This document shows positions 47,441 through 60,908 of a stretch of DNA of 64,000 nucleotides, one piece after another (position 1 is the first letter of the stretch; the number at the start of each line of letters is the position of its first letter). Under the pieces are notes generated by a model. That model had not been told where the DNA came from, searched no databases, and saw nothing but the letters and a program-made list of their open reading frames with translations. The position numbers and the translations under genes are program-made. The stretch is from Trochalopteron elliotii (taxonomy: Eukaryota > Chordata > Aves > Passeriformes > Leiothrichidae), in contig JANPWX010000548.1 in assembly GCA_024734555.1 (NCBI GenBank), positions 615,842 through 679,841 of the forward strand, given 5' to 3'.

Positions 47441-50400
47441 TTCTTTACACTTTTTATCCAACCTGGAGACCCTTTGAGTTGCAAAAACCACAGTGGGAGC
47501 TCTAGTTACACTCCAGGCTACAGGAGATGCTGTGGAATAGCCCCTAAGACCTGTAGGGGTTGGCCAAACATTTTGAAAGCATTGCTTTTAGTGTCAAAAA
47601 TTATTATACAATGAGACGAGGAAATCCTTGGTGACAAAGTAAATCAGAGACAGAGAAAATTTTAGAGGCAGAAGTTTAGGGAGAAAGCATTCTACCACAT
47701 TTGCATGTCATAACAACAGGAACAGGGAAAAAATACTGCAGTCGACAGGGCATAGCAGGGTGTTACTCAAACACCCCCAGGCTTTGGGAAGAGAGGAGGC
47801 AGCCAGTCTGGAAGGAACAGAATGTCGGGATTTCTGTCAGGACACATCCTGGCTGTGCTGGCTGCCAGGTGACAGGGATCCTCCTGGGAGCACGGCTCTC
47901 CCTGGTGACCCACAGTGTGATGAGGAGTGGGTTCTTCCTCCCCAGCACCAGACCCAAGGCCAGGATTCAGTGTCAGGCTGAATTCCAGCTGGTTCCCAGC
48001 TGGTGCAGGGACAGAGCTATCCCCACTCCCCAGCCCACAGGGCAGCTGGCTCCCTGCCAGCCACCCCAGCTTCTGGGACATTTCCTTTCAAACCTCTCCT
48101 ATCAGCAGTGTTGGAGCCTGTGTGCCCAGCAGAAGGAACAAAAGATGATAAAATCCACACTAATTTCAGCCTGCCCCATGCCAGACAGGGCAAAGGCAGT
48201 ACCAGGTCAGAAATTCAGCTGCAAACACAGCCACCTGCCAAAATCCTTGTTTCACAACATGCTCTGCTCACGCTCCACAGCAAAATCCTGCGTGGCTAAA
48301 TCACAAGAAGCCTAAAACAGCTGCAGATCCCATTCAAACAAAACAAACCCACGCCTCAGCAGTCCCCTCCAGCAACACATGGCTGCACCTCCCTTAAACA
48401 GTCTCTGCTCCTTCCAAAAGCAAACTCCAAGTGGGCTTTTGTAGCAGACCTGGCAGCCATAATCTGGCTTCTCAAAGGCAGATTAGATAAAATCACTTGC
48501 AGCTCTGCTGTTTCAGCCACTTCTCCCTTGAAATATTTCCTGGCTGATGGTTTATCTTCAAAAGACAGTAGTTGAGCTAGAAGCCTAAATTCCAAAATGC
48601 ACAGGAGTGGACTCTCAACAGATGCTCCTCATGTCTCTCCCTCATGGGCTTCAGTAGTGTCTCACTCCCAAGGCCATTAACACTTAGTGCCAGGAATAAT
48701 TTATTCCATTAGATAAGGGCTAGAACCTTTCCAAGCACGACCTACATGCACTGAGAGGTTAACAAGTCACCTAAGGCTACATCATGTTTCAACTTTGATC
48801 TCCTCTTTGGCTGGTCTGAGCAGCACTTCCCACGTTTTCCCTCTCTGCAAGGCCGTGCTGTGTTGCAGGGGGAAGCCCTGGGGTTTCAGTCTCCCTGGAG
48901 GTATTGCCACAATCCCCACTCCTCCCCATCTCTGCCCGCTCAGTGGCACTGAGATCAGCTTGGAGTTCTGCTTAGCCATGAATAGCTGAAAAATTTGTTT
49001 AAACAAAACAAACCCCCCCAAAAAACCCCAAAAGACTCATGTAACACTGAGCTCTGGGAGGTGGCATAGTATTAAACCCTTGTTTTTAAAACAACATTCA
49101 TATACGTTCATATACAGGCAGCCTTACTTCAGATTTCTGCAAAGAGGATGGGTTTCAAACCCATCCACCCCCTCCTTAGATTTTTCATTCCCCACTGACT
49201 CCTTGGCATCTCTGTTCTAAACACCTCTGTTCTCACCCCTGTTTACAAGATCAGGTTAATGCAGCCTGTGAAAAAAGGCAGAGTTCAAGAAATGGATGAG
49301 GCTGTGCTGTCCTCAAAGTGTTTTTAGGGCAGTAAATATCAGGGGTCTCCTCTCCCTCCCCTATGCAGCTCAATGTACACAACAGGAGAGCACATCTGAG
49401 AGATGAGCTTTGAGATACAGCCTTTCATAGTATCTGCAATAATTTAATAAGCTGCAAGCTGCTCCCAGAGCACATTCATGGGAGAGAGGGGTTGTTGTTG
49501 TTTTAGCCTTTGCAGCTTTGCTGAGCTTTGAACTGAGGGTATTGGGCTGAACAGCAGTAAATGCACTGTGAGTTGCCTAATATTTTCCATTACACCATTT
49601 ATATTGTGTAATCTTACACCTGACATTTCTTGTTCTTATACTTTATCCACTGCTTGAAAAAAAAAGAGATGGGTCTTTTGTTGCTATTTATAACATGCCA
49701 ATAGATCTTAGTGAGTTTTACCAAAGGGCAGGTTAAAGAGTAATTAAAAATCTAGTCAGATTAAATAAAAAAAAAAAAGGAAGGATGTATCAGGCATTCA
49801 AAACCTTCAGGGTGAAATCCTCTGGAGCAGTATTGAAATAGACTTTTTTGGTTTTGTTGTTAATCTCACTTTGAAAACTCAATTTATTCTCATGAAGTAA
49901 CTTCCTTATTTGCAATCTAACTTGTAAGAAAATATTTACACCACACACACTGGCTTATTTGTCTATTAAGTGAGCCATATGGCATCAGGACTGGCAATTT
50001 AAGTGGGAACAGACAACAAATGAATGGTGCAGAAAGCTAAACCTCAGAGAGCCACAAAGGCTGGTTCAGAGATGAGCTTGAATAGATAAAAAGAACCATT
50101 TCCCAAGGCATGAGAGGAGTCTTACACAGAGGTCACTGGGGAAACCACGGGATCATCAGAGGGGTCTGTCACTCTCTTGCAGATGTGTCAGTGTGCAGGG
50201 CAGACCCCAAAACTCTGGTCCCTGCTGTATCCATCAGCTCACTGAGCTGTGCACAAGCCCTGCTGGACCATCAGCCCTCTCCAGCCCTGCCCTGCAGCAA
50301 TTCCATCAGCTCTGGACACAGGAGCAGTTCCAAGGGAGGCCCAGCAGGTTGAACATCATCAAACACAGAGACCCAGCACTCCTGGGTTCTGGCCGTGCCC

Positions 50401-51798
50401 ATGGCAGATGGACAGAGCAGGCTGAGGCTGATTTTCAGGAATCTGGCAAAGCTGAGCACAAATCAGTGTCCTGAGGATGCAAAACCTGCCTGGCTGCTTG
50501 CTCCCCTGGGCTTCTCAAATTTCTGATGCTGGTGAAGGGGGAGGGAAAAATGTAAAACAAGATTTCTTTAGCTGCCCTAATCTATGTTATGCTCCTTTTA
50601 AGCTTTCTCCTCAAATTTCTAAGTACAGACATGGCTCTCACTGCACAATGTGGGCATAGAGACCAAACAAGAACATGGTTATCCTGCTTATTTCTAAATA
50701 AGGAACAACAGCAGGGTAAGTGGGGAAACAGGAGCTGCCAGGATAAGGAAAGAGCAGATTTAAATTTTCTGCATTTCAGCAAGGCTAGAAACAGTTAAAT
50801 GGGTCACCCCACTTTGATAGGTTATCCCATTATTGGAGTTGTAAGCAGCATTGGAGCATAAAGGTTTTGGGCACAAAAATGTCCATGGTTGTTTTCAGAA
50901 AACAAATGTGGTTTAAAAGGGTTGAGTCTGACATAGAGTCTGAGTGGAGGGAAATACTGGAGTGATGGGAATTTTAAAAGGCCCAAGGTATAAGCATTTG
51001 CACAGCAACCTGATTTGGAAACCAAGAAATAGGAAGATTAGTTTATTACGAGGTTCATTTCTTTTCTGATTTCTGCAGCAGAGTGTTTTTATCATGTGAA
51101 ACGATAGTCAGTGCCACAGCTAGTCAAATATAACAAGTGGGAGAGAGAGGGGAAATAATTCTGAAACCTTTCTAAAATGAAAGCTTTCTCCTAACTCAGG
51201 AGCCATAAATAAAATCAAGTATTTGCCCTCAGGGAAGAACTTAACACAACTCCAATTCAGCTGAAGGAAGCTTTCACCAAGGCATCTTTGCCCTCCCTGT
51301 TACTGTGCCTTCTCCTCACTCTGCTCTTTGGGAGTCAGAGCCACTCTGCATTTAATAGCAGTGCACTGCCAAAAGTCACTCTGAAGGAGCCAACAGAGCC
51401 AATCAAACCTGGACAGGGCTGATTTCTAATGATTTCACTCCCTGAAGCAGCACTTCAGCCTGCAAGGCTTATCAGGCAGCTGCACACCTCATCGAGCCTC
51501 ACACCTCTGTCCATCACTGCCCAAGGCTCTCACAGCACCACAAGCCTCTTCCTCACAGGACAGTGCAAAATCTGCAGGCTTTTTGATGATGGAGGATTGT
51601 TCCCCCTCTCTTCCACAAGAAACTGTTCCAGGTTGGAGGGTTTATTTCAGGAGGGGTTCCCAGCAAGCCAGTTTATCACACCAAGAACCATTTGCAATCC
51701 AAGTTCATTTTCCCATCCATCTGAAAACCACACAGAAGCCAAACAAAATCATATGTGAAGGTCACAGTTTCCCTCTTCTTCTTTCACCACAGTGAAAG
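47441..51798. other. Unique non-coding sequence, no gene seen
   Basis: The 204-codon plus frame at 47701-48315 begins with TTG and runs through a GC-rich segment that is also open in other frames. It lacks any domain and is best explained by chance. An A-run of 12 lies near 49768. C/A-rich low complexity lies at 49010-49033. No genes supported. Confidence 0.5.
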
Positions 51799-51817
51799 CC
51801 TTCCTTCCTTCCTTCCC
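51799..51817. repeat. (CTTC)n microsatellite
   Basis: Four to five CCTT units in tandem. Ordinary simple repeat. Confidence 0.85.
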
Positions 51818-54800
51818 TCAAAAGCAGAACAAACCCTGGAACCAAAAGCAAATCAGAACCTTTTATGAAGTGGGGAAGCACAGTGCAATGAGTTGAATGA
51901 TGTCAAGATGGCCAAAGACTTTCTATAGTAAGCCTTAGATTAGTCACAAATCCAAGTGCAACAGGCCAAAACTCCTTTTAATTGCACCTGTATAAAACCA
52001 AAGTCACATTCCAGTGAATTCAGTAGAGCTGCTCCAAATTTACTACAGTATAATTCAAAGTAGTGTGGAAAAGGAATGTATAAGCAAGGTCTTATTCAGG
52101 CTGGCTGGTGACAAATGGTGACATTTTCTTCTTGGAATAAAACCTGTCAAAATCATGTAATTAAGCAGAGAACGCCTTTGCTGAACAGAATTTATTTTCA
52201 AACACCAAAAACATGCTACATGAAGTAAATCTGTGTTCTTCTTGTTTTCCAAAAGTCTCGTTTTCAACATGACTTATATTCCCCCTTGGAAGACTTCCTG
52301 ATCTAGGCTGCCTTAACCTGGAAACCACTGATATAATCCAAAATGTGTGCAGCAGTAAGGGGTTGTTGGGGCAATAATGCAGTCTTGCTTCCAGCCTGCC
52401 TCTTTCTGCATCCCTGTTCTGCCTGTGTGCTCACAAAAGGTAAATACTCTTCCAAAGGTATTACACCTTGGAGCAAGATAAACAACCCTTGAATAGAAGC
52501 ACCTGTAGCTGTTCACAGGCTGCTCCAAAGTGTGTTACAACAAAGAAAATAAATCACTCATAAGTGTGCTCACACATTGAAACAGTCCAGGGAAGATTTG
52601 GGAGTTGTTTTTAAATAAAAGCTGCTAGCCAAGCAGCTGCTGTTGAGGGTTGGGATTGTGCATTTTGGGTACAGCTGCCTTCTGCTGCCCCCCCAGCTCT
52701 GGAGCTGTTGTTAACACCTCTCACTGCTCAGAGGACCCTGAAACTCCACAGCTCAGTCCCCCAAGTCAGCAGGATGCACCAGAGCCTGCAGAGAACAGCA
52801 GCTTCCATTACTTCCAAACAGTCCATCAGCAAAATGACCCAAATCCCTCACAAGCTGCAGAAATGAGAATCCACAAAAACACAGGCAAAAAAAGTGCAAA
52901 ACCTCCCCTTCAGTGGGAAGAGGAGGTTGCATCCCACGTTCAGGTGCAGGGACTGAACTTTTCCAGAAAAAAGTGCATCCCCACAAGGCCCAGCTAGGAA
53001 TGTGCCTACAATAGCTTGGAAATAATAATACACCAATATTCTAATTCCAATAACAACATTGGAAAACGCTGAGTTTGCCAAAGCTGATTCATGTGTCTGA
53101 GGGAGGGGGGGAACAAAAGGTGGTTTTGACACATCTTCTTCCTGCCTCCTGTTTTTCTCTGCTTCTTTGAATTTCAAAATTTAAATGCTATAATTGGAGA
53201 TGAGTGAAAAACAGAACTTGTGTCATATGAGAAACTGACATTCTGGCATGTTTTTCCATTGAATGAGAACCAAAAAAAAAAAATTGAAATTTCTCATGAA
53301 GTGACAATCCAAAAAAATCCAGTTTTGAACCTGTCCATATTGATACATTTTGAAATTTTGTTTTGAGAACATCAAAGCAATGTAACAAATTAAATCCTGC
53401 CAAAGTATATCAACATTTTGTGTGAAGAATCCAAACAAACACAGGAAAAAAGGATTTTACCTTTCCAAAGCAAAACAAAAATGTTCCTCAGCTGCAAATA
53501 TCTGTGAGATTGACACCTCTCAGTAAGACATTCTGATTTTGATGAAATTTCATTTTCTGACAGAAAATTGTTCCATCAGAAATTTTAATAAGCTTTCCTT
53601 CAATACAAACACATCTGTGTTACTCATGCCTACAAGAAAATGTCACTTGGCAATATTTTGCTTGGTTAGGTGCCTCCCCATTAGGATGAGGATATTACAT
53701 GGAGTCTGCCTTGGTTTGTCCACATTCCCCCCTCCCCACGCACAGCATTGCACATCTATCATCTGATTAAAAACATTATTTATCTTTATATAAAAACACG
53801 TATTTCCTAACAAGCCAAGACATTTGTAAATAACTTATAACACTGCAGCCGAGTGCTAAACATCATGATTTAGGATGAAAGAAGAAATCTTTCTGATCAT
53901 TGTCCTTTAGTATTTCAAAGCCCATTTTTCATGTTTATTTGCTGTCACTGGCTATAAGTGATTGCCTTGCTGTATTGCATTTCCCCTGCAATGGCGAGTT
54001 GTTTGCAAAAGGAATGGAGGACAAGCTGTCACATCAAAGAGAAAAGACTGAAACCCACCAGGAGGTGAAGCAGGGGTTTATTGTCTTTTGCCCTGGGTTT
54101 TGACAGTTAATTAGCTTCCATCCAATTTATGCTTGTGAGGCAGCTACACCAGGGTCACCAGCAACAGCTCCAAGGTGAGGCCAACTCAGAGGATACGAGG
54201 CAGGAAAACTTGTGACAGAGCCCCAGCCAAGCAAAGGGCTTCATCCCTCACCCCCAGCCACCACTGATGGACTCGTTCCCTAATGAAGCCTTTGACTTGT
54301 TTATTTTTTTCCCCTCCCCACATCCAGGATTCTTTCAACAGCTTTGGGCTCTGAGGAATTGCCAGAGTGGCTGCTAAATTAAGCAGTCAGAGCAGCAGCA
54401 TCTGTGGAAAAACGCTGCCCCTTCAACTTTCTTTGTGTCAGCTGCCTTGGGCAGAGGAAGAGGAGGAAGATGACAGTGAGGAGGTGGTAATGAAGGGCTT
54501 CACTGAGATGCTGCACAGGGCTGGACTTCACTGCCTGGTCTTCAGGCCTTTCAGGACCTCACCCAGGTCTTCCGGGACCCAAAGATTTTTCAAGGCTTGG
54601 CAAAGCAAATGTTCTTCCCCCTCTTAGTACCTGTTGCTCTCTCTGCTGCTTTGGTGGGTTTTGCCACCTGCACACATTTTGCCTCCTCTGCCAGTTTGAA
54701 ACCCTGAGTGCAGGGAGAAAGCAGAGCCCAAAGTGTTGTCCTGGGACAGGAACACAAAAGCAGGATTTTCACATCATGGGATAAAGCTTTGATCAAACCA

Positions 54801-55810
54801 CATGTCTCAGCTGCAATAAATGCTGGAAGAGTGCTGCCCTGCTTGATGCCTAGTGAAAAGCAACAAGGTTTCACCTCTGAAAAAAGGCTCTGGATCAATT
54901 TAGAGGTGGGGTGGTTGTCTCAGGGGAATATGACAGACAGTAGCACCAGAAAAAGAACTGGAAATGAGATGCAAATTCACTTTATGTTAAACACCCACTG
55001 AATGGGAATTTCTAGACATAACTGAACCAGTCGAGGCTCAGACTGGAGACCCAGCCTTGAATACTACAGAGCTCCTTGGCAATGTCCAAGATGTGCCCTA
55101 TTTCCAAGTGAAACCTTCATACCTTGTAGAAAGCACCTGCTGCCTCAAAAAACAGTTTCTTTTTCAGAATTACCTGTCCAGACCTTACCCAAGCAGAGTG
55201 AGGCAGTTTCTAGGCACACAGGAACCATCTTTCCTGCAGAGACACTCCTAAAGAGTCAGCCTCATTTAGCCACATTAAATATGGAAAGCACTGCACTAAA
55301 ACAGCACTGGCACAATATCCAGCTTCCTCTCTCAATATCCCAACTTCCCTGCAGCTGGATCCTGATGAGATCCAGGATGGATCAGGGCTTCCCATTCCAT
55401 GCTGCCATGATGGGGTGCTGGGTGTGCATCCCACCAACGATGCCACAGTCCTTTGTGTTCTCTTTGTGACAGACACTGAAAAGTCACCAGTAAATTGAAA
55501 GTCTGAAGCACGCAGTTATCCAGCTTTCTATATTAGTCACTTCTGGAGAAATCTTTCCTAAATGAGTCAGTCAATTATAGGAACCACCCCAAACAGCCCC
55601 CTACTCACAAAAGCTGGAGCAGCCTGGGATTTAAGCACTAGTGAGATGCAGCAACAAGCTCACATGAATCACCTGCAGAAACTGAGGTTTGGTCTCATTC
55701 TGAGAGATTCCAGCTGAGCATGAAGGGCCAATCCCCAAACACTGGGTCAGCAACAGAGGGGAGCCAACACCTTGCCCAAATTCATTTGGAAGTACCAATA
55801 GAGTCACCCT
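51818..55810. other. Unique non-coding sequence, no gene seen
   Basis: Open frames stay below 116 codons. The plus frame near 53936 reads VYLLSLAISDCLAVL, superficially like a GPCR second helix, but it lacks receptor context and turns into an unrelated sequence. An A-run lies near 53270. No repeat families recognised. Confidence 0.5.
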
Positions 55811-55812
55811 CT

Positions 55813-55990
55813 CAAATCACTGAATCACAGATTTCAGAATTATTTGGGTTGGAAGAGACCTCAAAGCTCATCTATTCCAAACCCCCTGCCATGGACAGGG
55901 ACTGCTACCACCTCACTGTGTTGCTCAGACACTCATCCAACCCGGCCTTGAACAGTTCCAGGAATTCAAAGCACGAATGCCTCTTTCCTC
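55813..55990 (-). mobile_element. CR1 LINE 3' end fragment (minus orientation)
   Basis: Clear antisense CR1 text: AATCACTGAATCACAG at the tail, TTTGGGTTGGAAGAGACC, TCAAAGCTCATCTATTCCAA, CCCCCTGCCATGGACAGGGA, and CCAACCCGGCCTTGAACA followed by TTCCAGGAATTC. It differs in subfamily text from the copies at 11396 and 39565 (it has the GCCATGG...CAGGGA segment). Truncated and inactive. The right boundary is approximate. Confidence 0.92.
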
Positions 55991-58900
55991 TGATGACAAG
56001 AAGCTGAGACCCACCTCCTCTGAACACCTACAGCTAGGTGTGATGATTCTAGCTCTTGCAGCCCACTCTTAATGCCATCTGAAATCCCCTTCCACTCTGC
56101 AAACCCCCACTGCTCTCTTAATGAAGGATGGATGTGAATGCAGCTTGTATGAAAGTGGTCTCATGAGACACACGCAGCCAGCCAAACAACAGGCTAAACT
56201 TAGTGCGTGGGCTGGTGGCTTTGTGTTTCTCTCAGCTGTGAGTCATTGTGTGGGGTAGAAAACTGCCTTCCTCCCCCAAAATATCATGGAAAGTAAGCAA
56301 TGCCTCATGTTGCAGTCCGAGAGGCTCTGCACAGCAGGGGCCAGGACTGTGTTACTCACAGGGAGTCTCAAGACCTGGCAACATCACAGCCAGATCTGTC
56401 AGTGACGTTTCACACAGGCCATTGAGCAACCAGCACAGGAAAAGCATTTTCAGCCAGTCTTGATCCAGCAAGGTTCAGATAAGAAATAGGATAAAGACCC
56501 TTTCAATTCAAGGTCACTTACCTCCTTCCTCTTCCTTGAAATCTTCTTTCCAATCTCCTCCCTTGCTGCCGTGAGCACTCTGTGCAGCACAGGTCCTTCC
56601 CCTGGGGTGATGTGATGTGAGACTGCTGCCTGGGAGGGCTGCCAGCTGGACAAGGCAAGCAAGCACCTCTGCAGATGAGCAATGAGCCCAAGCAAGCCTT
56701 TCCTCAGCACAAATTTGGAAGTTTGAGAGTTGGAGCATGCACGCTAAACACTTCCCAGATTTAACAAATTTGCATTGGCAAATGTTCAGTGATGCAGCTC
56801 ATGACTCCTCACCCTCACAAACAAGCACATCAGGTATCCTGGTGTGTGCTACCTGAGCACGTCCCAGTGAAGCACCAGGAGTTGCTGCACTGCTCTAACT
56901 CAGGCACTGCAAACGTTTTGCAGCAGGAGCATTAAAAAAAATAAGGTACTGAATAGTCAAAGGGAAAGCAAGTCAGAAACCCTGAATATGATTCTTTGGC
57001 TTCAATCAGGAGATGGTTTTCACCTGTAGGTGCTTGTCTCCATTGAGGAAAACAAGTTCCTTCATACCTGCTCCAGGATGTAATTCACAAACAGGAAGAG
57101 GCAGCCACCAGGGAGAGGTAAGAATTATGCACATATGCAGATTGACAGCAGTTTTCTGCATGTTACTGCATAAAAACTGTTGTCCACTTTGGGACAGTGA
57201 CCAGGGCTGCAAAACACAGGCCCTTGTGTGTCCTCCCTGAACCAGCAGTTAATAATGCAGTGCAAGGAGTCAGGAAAGTCCCAGATGCCATGACCAAGGC
57301 AGCCGCCAGGCTCTGCTGGGGAGAGTCCCAATTACACAATGCAGGAGAAGGACTGAGTCTTGTCCAAAGTCTTGCAAGACCAACCAGGATGGCCTTTGTA
57401 CCCACACCAGGCTTTTTCTTAGATGTTTTTGGCACTAAATTCCTCCAGCCCATACCTGTGAGAAGCACCAAACACTCCTCCACTGTCTCTCACTGAGGAT
57501 TATCAGCATTTTTTTAGGTTTACAGAGGCTGCCTGGGCGGGGCAGAAGCTTGAGACCGAGCACAGCACTTATCCACCCTCTTCCCTAAAAGGCTTTTTGA
57601 AATATCTGCTGCTGTTTGAAGAATCTGAATACACAGGATAGGCAAGACCCCAGCACACAATGACCTGCTTTAAATGTCTCTCTGCCTTTGGGAAAAACAC
57701 AGTGAGGCTTTTGAGAATGAATTATAGAAGGTAAAACTTCTAAAGGAAGATCAATAGTTGGACATCCTTTCCTTTACAAAAAACCATACTGACATTTTTG
57801 ACATGTGCCTGTGTGTCTTTTGTCAATGAAGATGTAAGTGAGGCCCATGAGAGAGGGTTGAGGGGGATTTTGTGCTACCCTCAACCTAATATTTTTATGA
57901 ACATCACTTTTCATTTCTGACTGCACTGCAAATCCATTATGGATAAGGAAAGCAGTCCTGAAACACAATTAAGAGATGGAGTCATGAGGTTGTAGCCTCG
58001 CAGCTATGAAGCAATGACCTCAGCAGAAGGAACAGATAGAAGATACACTAATCCCTATTAAAGGGGGAAGCTGGCAAATGATGCTTTTTAAATCATTCAC
58101 ATCTGCAGCACACTGAGCAGAGGGTGCACAAGGCTGGAGGAGAGCTGATGCAGCCCTGCCAATGGATTTCTCTGCTCCCTGGGGCTCAAGAGGCACCCTG
58201 CTAGCAGAGACACTGGAGGGTTGGATGAGCACTGCATGTCTAAACAAGCACACAAACACACACAGAGTTTGCTCTCATTGCCCAGGGACTGCAGGGGCTT
58301 TCTGCTGGAGGCCTCCCTGCTGACACAGAGCAGCCTGGTTCTCACAGAGCAGGCACAGCTTCATGTTCAGGCTGGCACAGCTCCAAAGAGATGCTTTATT
58401 AAAAAGATTTTTTCCCAAGCCTTTACTCCTACCCACGTCTTTAGTGCTGCAGGGGAGCTCAGAGCCCCCAGAAGTCCTCAAGGACCCTCTGCACACAAGT
58501 TACAACACCAGATCATCGAGGGCACTTTTCTGGCAGGTTCTGCTCCCTCCCCTCACCCGATTTCAAAGCTTTCAACCAAGTGCAAAGCTTTTAGCTTTGA
58601 GTGGTCACTGGGAAAAAAAGCCAACAAACAATGCAACCTGAGGGAGGAAGAGAAGTGAGAGGAGAAGCAGCAGGGCAGGGCAAAGTCTGTGCTCACCACA
58701 GGTCTGCTGGCAGCCCGGGATTGTGAGGCACAGCTGTGAGGAGAAGTGCCACTGCATAATCACTCAAAGCAGCAGTGTTTCTTTTAGAGGCATTCAGATG
58801 CCTGGGCATCCCACCGAGCCTCCAAATAAATAATATTTGATTGTGACAAGTACCTAGCATGCTTCTGAATGCAGCAAGAAAATAATGCACTGGCATTATG

Positions 58901-60720
58901 AAAATATTAGAGAGGCACAGGCCAATCCTACTCATCCCATGAAGAACAAAAAAAAACCCACCAAAAAAACCTACCCAAAGCCCACACAATTGATTAAATA
59001 AAATGTCCTCACCAGCATTAGCAATCCTAAAAAACACTTTTTCTGGCAAGGCTCAAGCTACCTGCAGAGAATTCACTTTCCTTTTCTTCTGACAAGAAGC
59101 TCAAGGAATAAAAATGGCATCCATCCCTCTTTCCTCTATGTGCTCCGTTCTGCTCCATATGGTGCTGCCTGATAGTAAATGAGAAATTAAAAACATTAAC
59201 ACCAGCCTCTGCCCTCTCCTCCCCCACTGCTTTCTCCCTGCAGTGGCTGCACAAAATCTGCTGGCCCAAGCTGGAGACAAAACCATTTAACTGCTGAGCT
59301 CTGGAGTCACATACAAGCACTCTCTTGCCTCCCTAGTTCATAGATGCCAGTTTTGCCAAGCACTGACTGTCCTTCTGAATTATTTCATCTTGGAAAAATA
59401 ACACTTGACAGACTGAAACTCTCCCCATGGGTTATTTCTTTATTTATTTAAAACTGAAAATAAAGATACAATCATAAATTAAAACTAAAACCTTTGAGTA
59501 TGAGACAGGCAGCAGTAAGCTGTAACATTATAGCTCAGTCCTTCAAAAACAGAATTTGTAGAGACATCATCTTATTAAAAAAAAAAATCAGAGCTAAATT
59601 TTCCCATTAAATTCTAGTCATAATCTGCCACTGCCACTTTATTTTCTGTTTCAGATCCCTTCAAAATTATCTTCAGCATGTGCAATGTGCAGTCATTTCC
59701 TTCACAAAAATATTGTAAAACACCATGCAAACATAATTTTTTTTAATAATACTTGGGAGCAATTATGAATGAAAAGCCTAAGAAGTGGAAGAAGTAGTCA
59801 GCAGACACTGAATGGGGTTTTTTTTGTTATTCCTGTAGCACCCAGGGTGGAGGCAGGAGCAGGTACCAGGTGGCTTGGAGGGAGCTGTCCCTCCCCATCA
59901 CACACTGTAGGGGTCAAGGCCAAACAGAGGAAGGGGAGGTCAGGGTGAAATGGGAACAGTGAAAGTGACAAATCACTCATCACCTCGTACAAACACATGA
60001 TCTCTATAGATTAACCTCACAGAAGAGCCATTATAATCATCCCATCTTCCTAGGCATCACAGCCTTTTGGAAAGGTTTGAGTGCTGAGGGTAATTAAGCT
60101 TTGTTATCAGGCCACCACAGTGACATCCTTGACCTTCCTGGCCCAGGAGCCCGGGGTGATAGAGACCCTGTCCACCACAAAAGTTGCACCACGTTTTCAA
60201 CTAGAGTTTTCAAGAAATGTCGGTTCAATTGCTGCATTAATCTTTTCCTGTTTGTCCATGATCTGAAGCAGCAGCAGCAGGGCAAATCCTGACATCTGGC
60301 ACTGCTCACACAGTGCTGAGGTTCAGGCTGCCCTTCTGGGTCCCTGTGCAAGGTTTGGGACGTTGTTATCATCACCCTCCACACCAAAATGTTCCCACCA
60401 AGTGGATAAGGCCATGAAGTCCCTCGAGCAGAGCTTGCTCCAAAGGCCTGGAGAAACGTGCAAAGGAAAGAGTTACAACAGAATGCAATTTTTCATCCCT
60501 TCTGTGAGAAGAAGTTTGTTTCAAATTTAAAAAAAAAAAACACTGATAACTGCCAAAACTCTCTCAGACTTCTTTACTGCCACATCAACAAAATCTATGT
60601 CTACAAATCACTTTGCACACTTCAGCCCAGCACAAACCAAGTGCAGGAGAAACTGCATCCTAAAAAGAGACGCTGCAAAATCTGTACAACCTGAGCAATC
60701 ACTGCTCTTCCCACTCCCTC
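55991..60720. other. Unique non-coding sequence, no gene seen
   Basis: Frames up to 145 codons (58221-58658) without domains. A/C-rich low complexity lies at about 58950-58980. An A-run lies near 59578. A minus-strand segment at about 60100-60290 gives broken protein-like text in two frames and might be a decayed pseudogene, but no parent was recognised. Confidence 0.45.
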
Positions 60721-60731
60721 CTACAGCAGCC

Positions 60732-60908
60732 ATGGCAGATATTTCCCATGAAAGGATCATGGAGAACAAGATGCATGGAGCATGCAAACTGGGGAATAAA
60801 ATAAGTGACAGTAGCAAGGAACTAGAGAGAAGAAATTTATGGGTAAAAGTGAGAAGCAGCCTGAAAGTGGAAATGGAAAAATCCATGCTGAGCGTGAAGG
60901 AACTCTAA
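60732..60908 (+). CDS. Hypothetical small ORF, 58 codons, weak
   Basis: The ATG lies in a strong vertebrate start context (CAGCCATGG) and follows a pyrimidine-rich tract ending in CTACAG that would make a good splice acceptor. The product starts MADISHERIM and ends KSMLSVKEL. It is charged and helix-prone, with no signal peptide, membrane segment or recognised motif. The frame is open upstream too, to 60597. It may be a microprotein exon, an lncRNA frame or chance. No conservation evidence is available. Confidence 0.15.
   Translation: MADISHERIMENKMHGACKLGNKISDSSKELERRNLWVKVRSSLKVEMEKSMLSVKEL

Noticed and set aside
47701..48315. 204-codon plus-strand frame
   Set aside because: Starts with TTG, lies in GC-rich DNA open in other frames, and has no recognisable motif.
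53900..54103. GPCR-like phrase LLSLAISDCLAVL
   Set aside because: A single helix-like phrase from a TTG-started frame, with no flanking receptor sequence.
60094..60387. Possible decayed pseudogene on the minus strand
   Set aside because: Protein-like text in broken frames, but no parent gene recognised.
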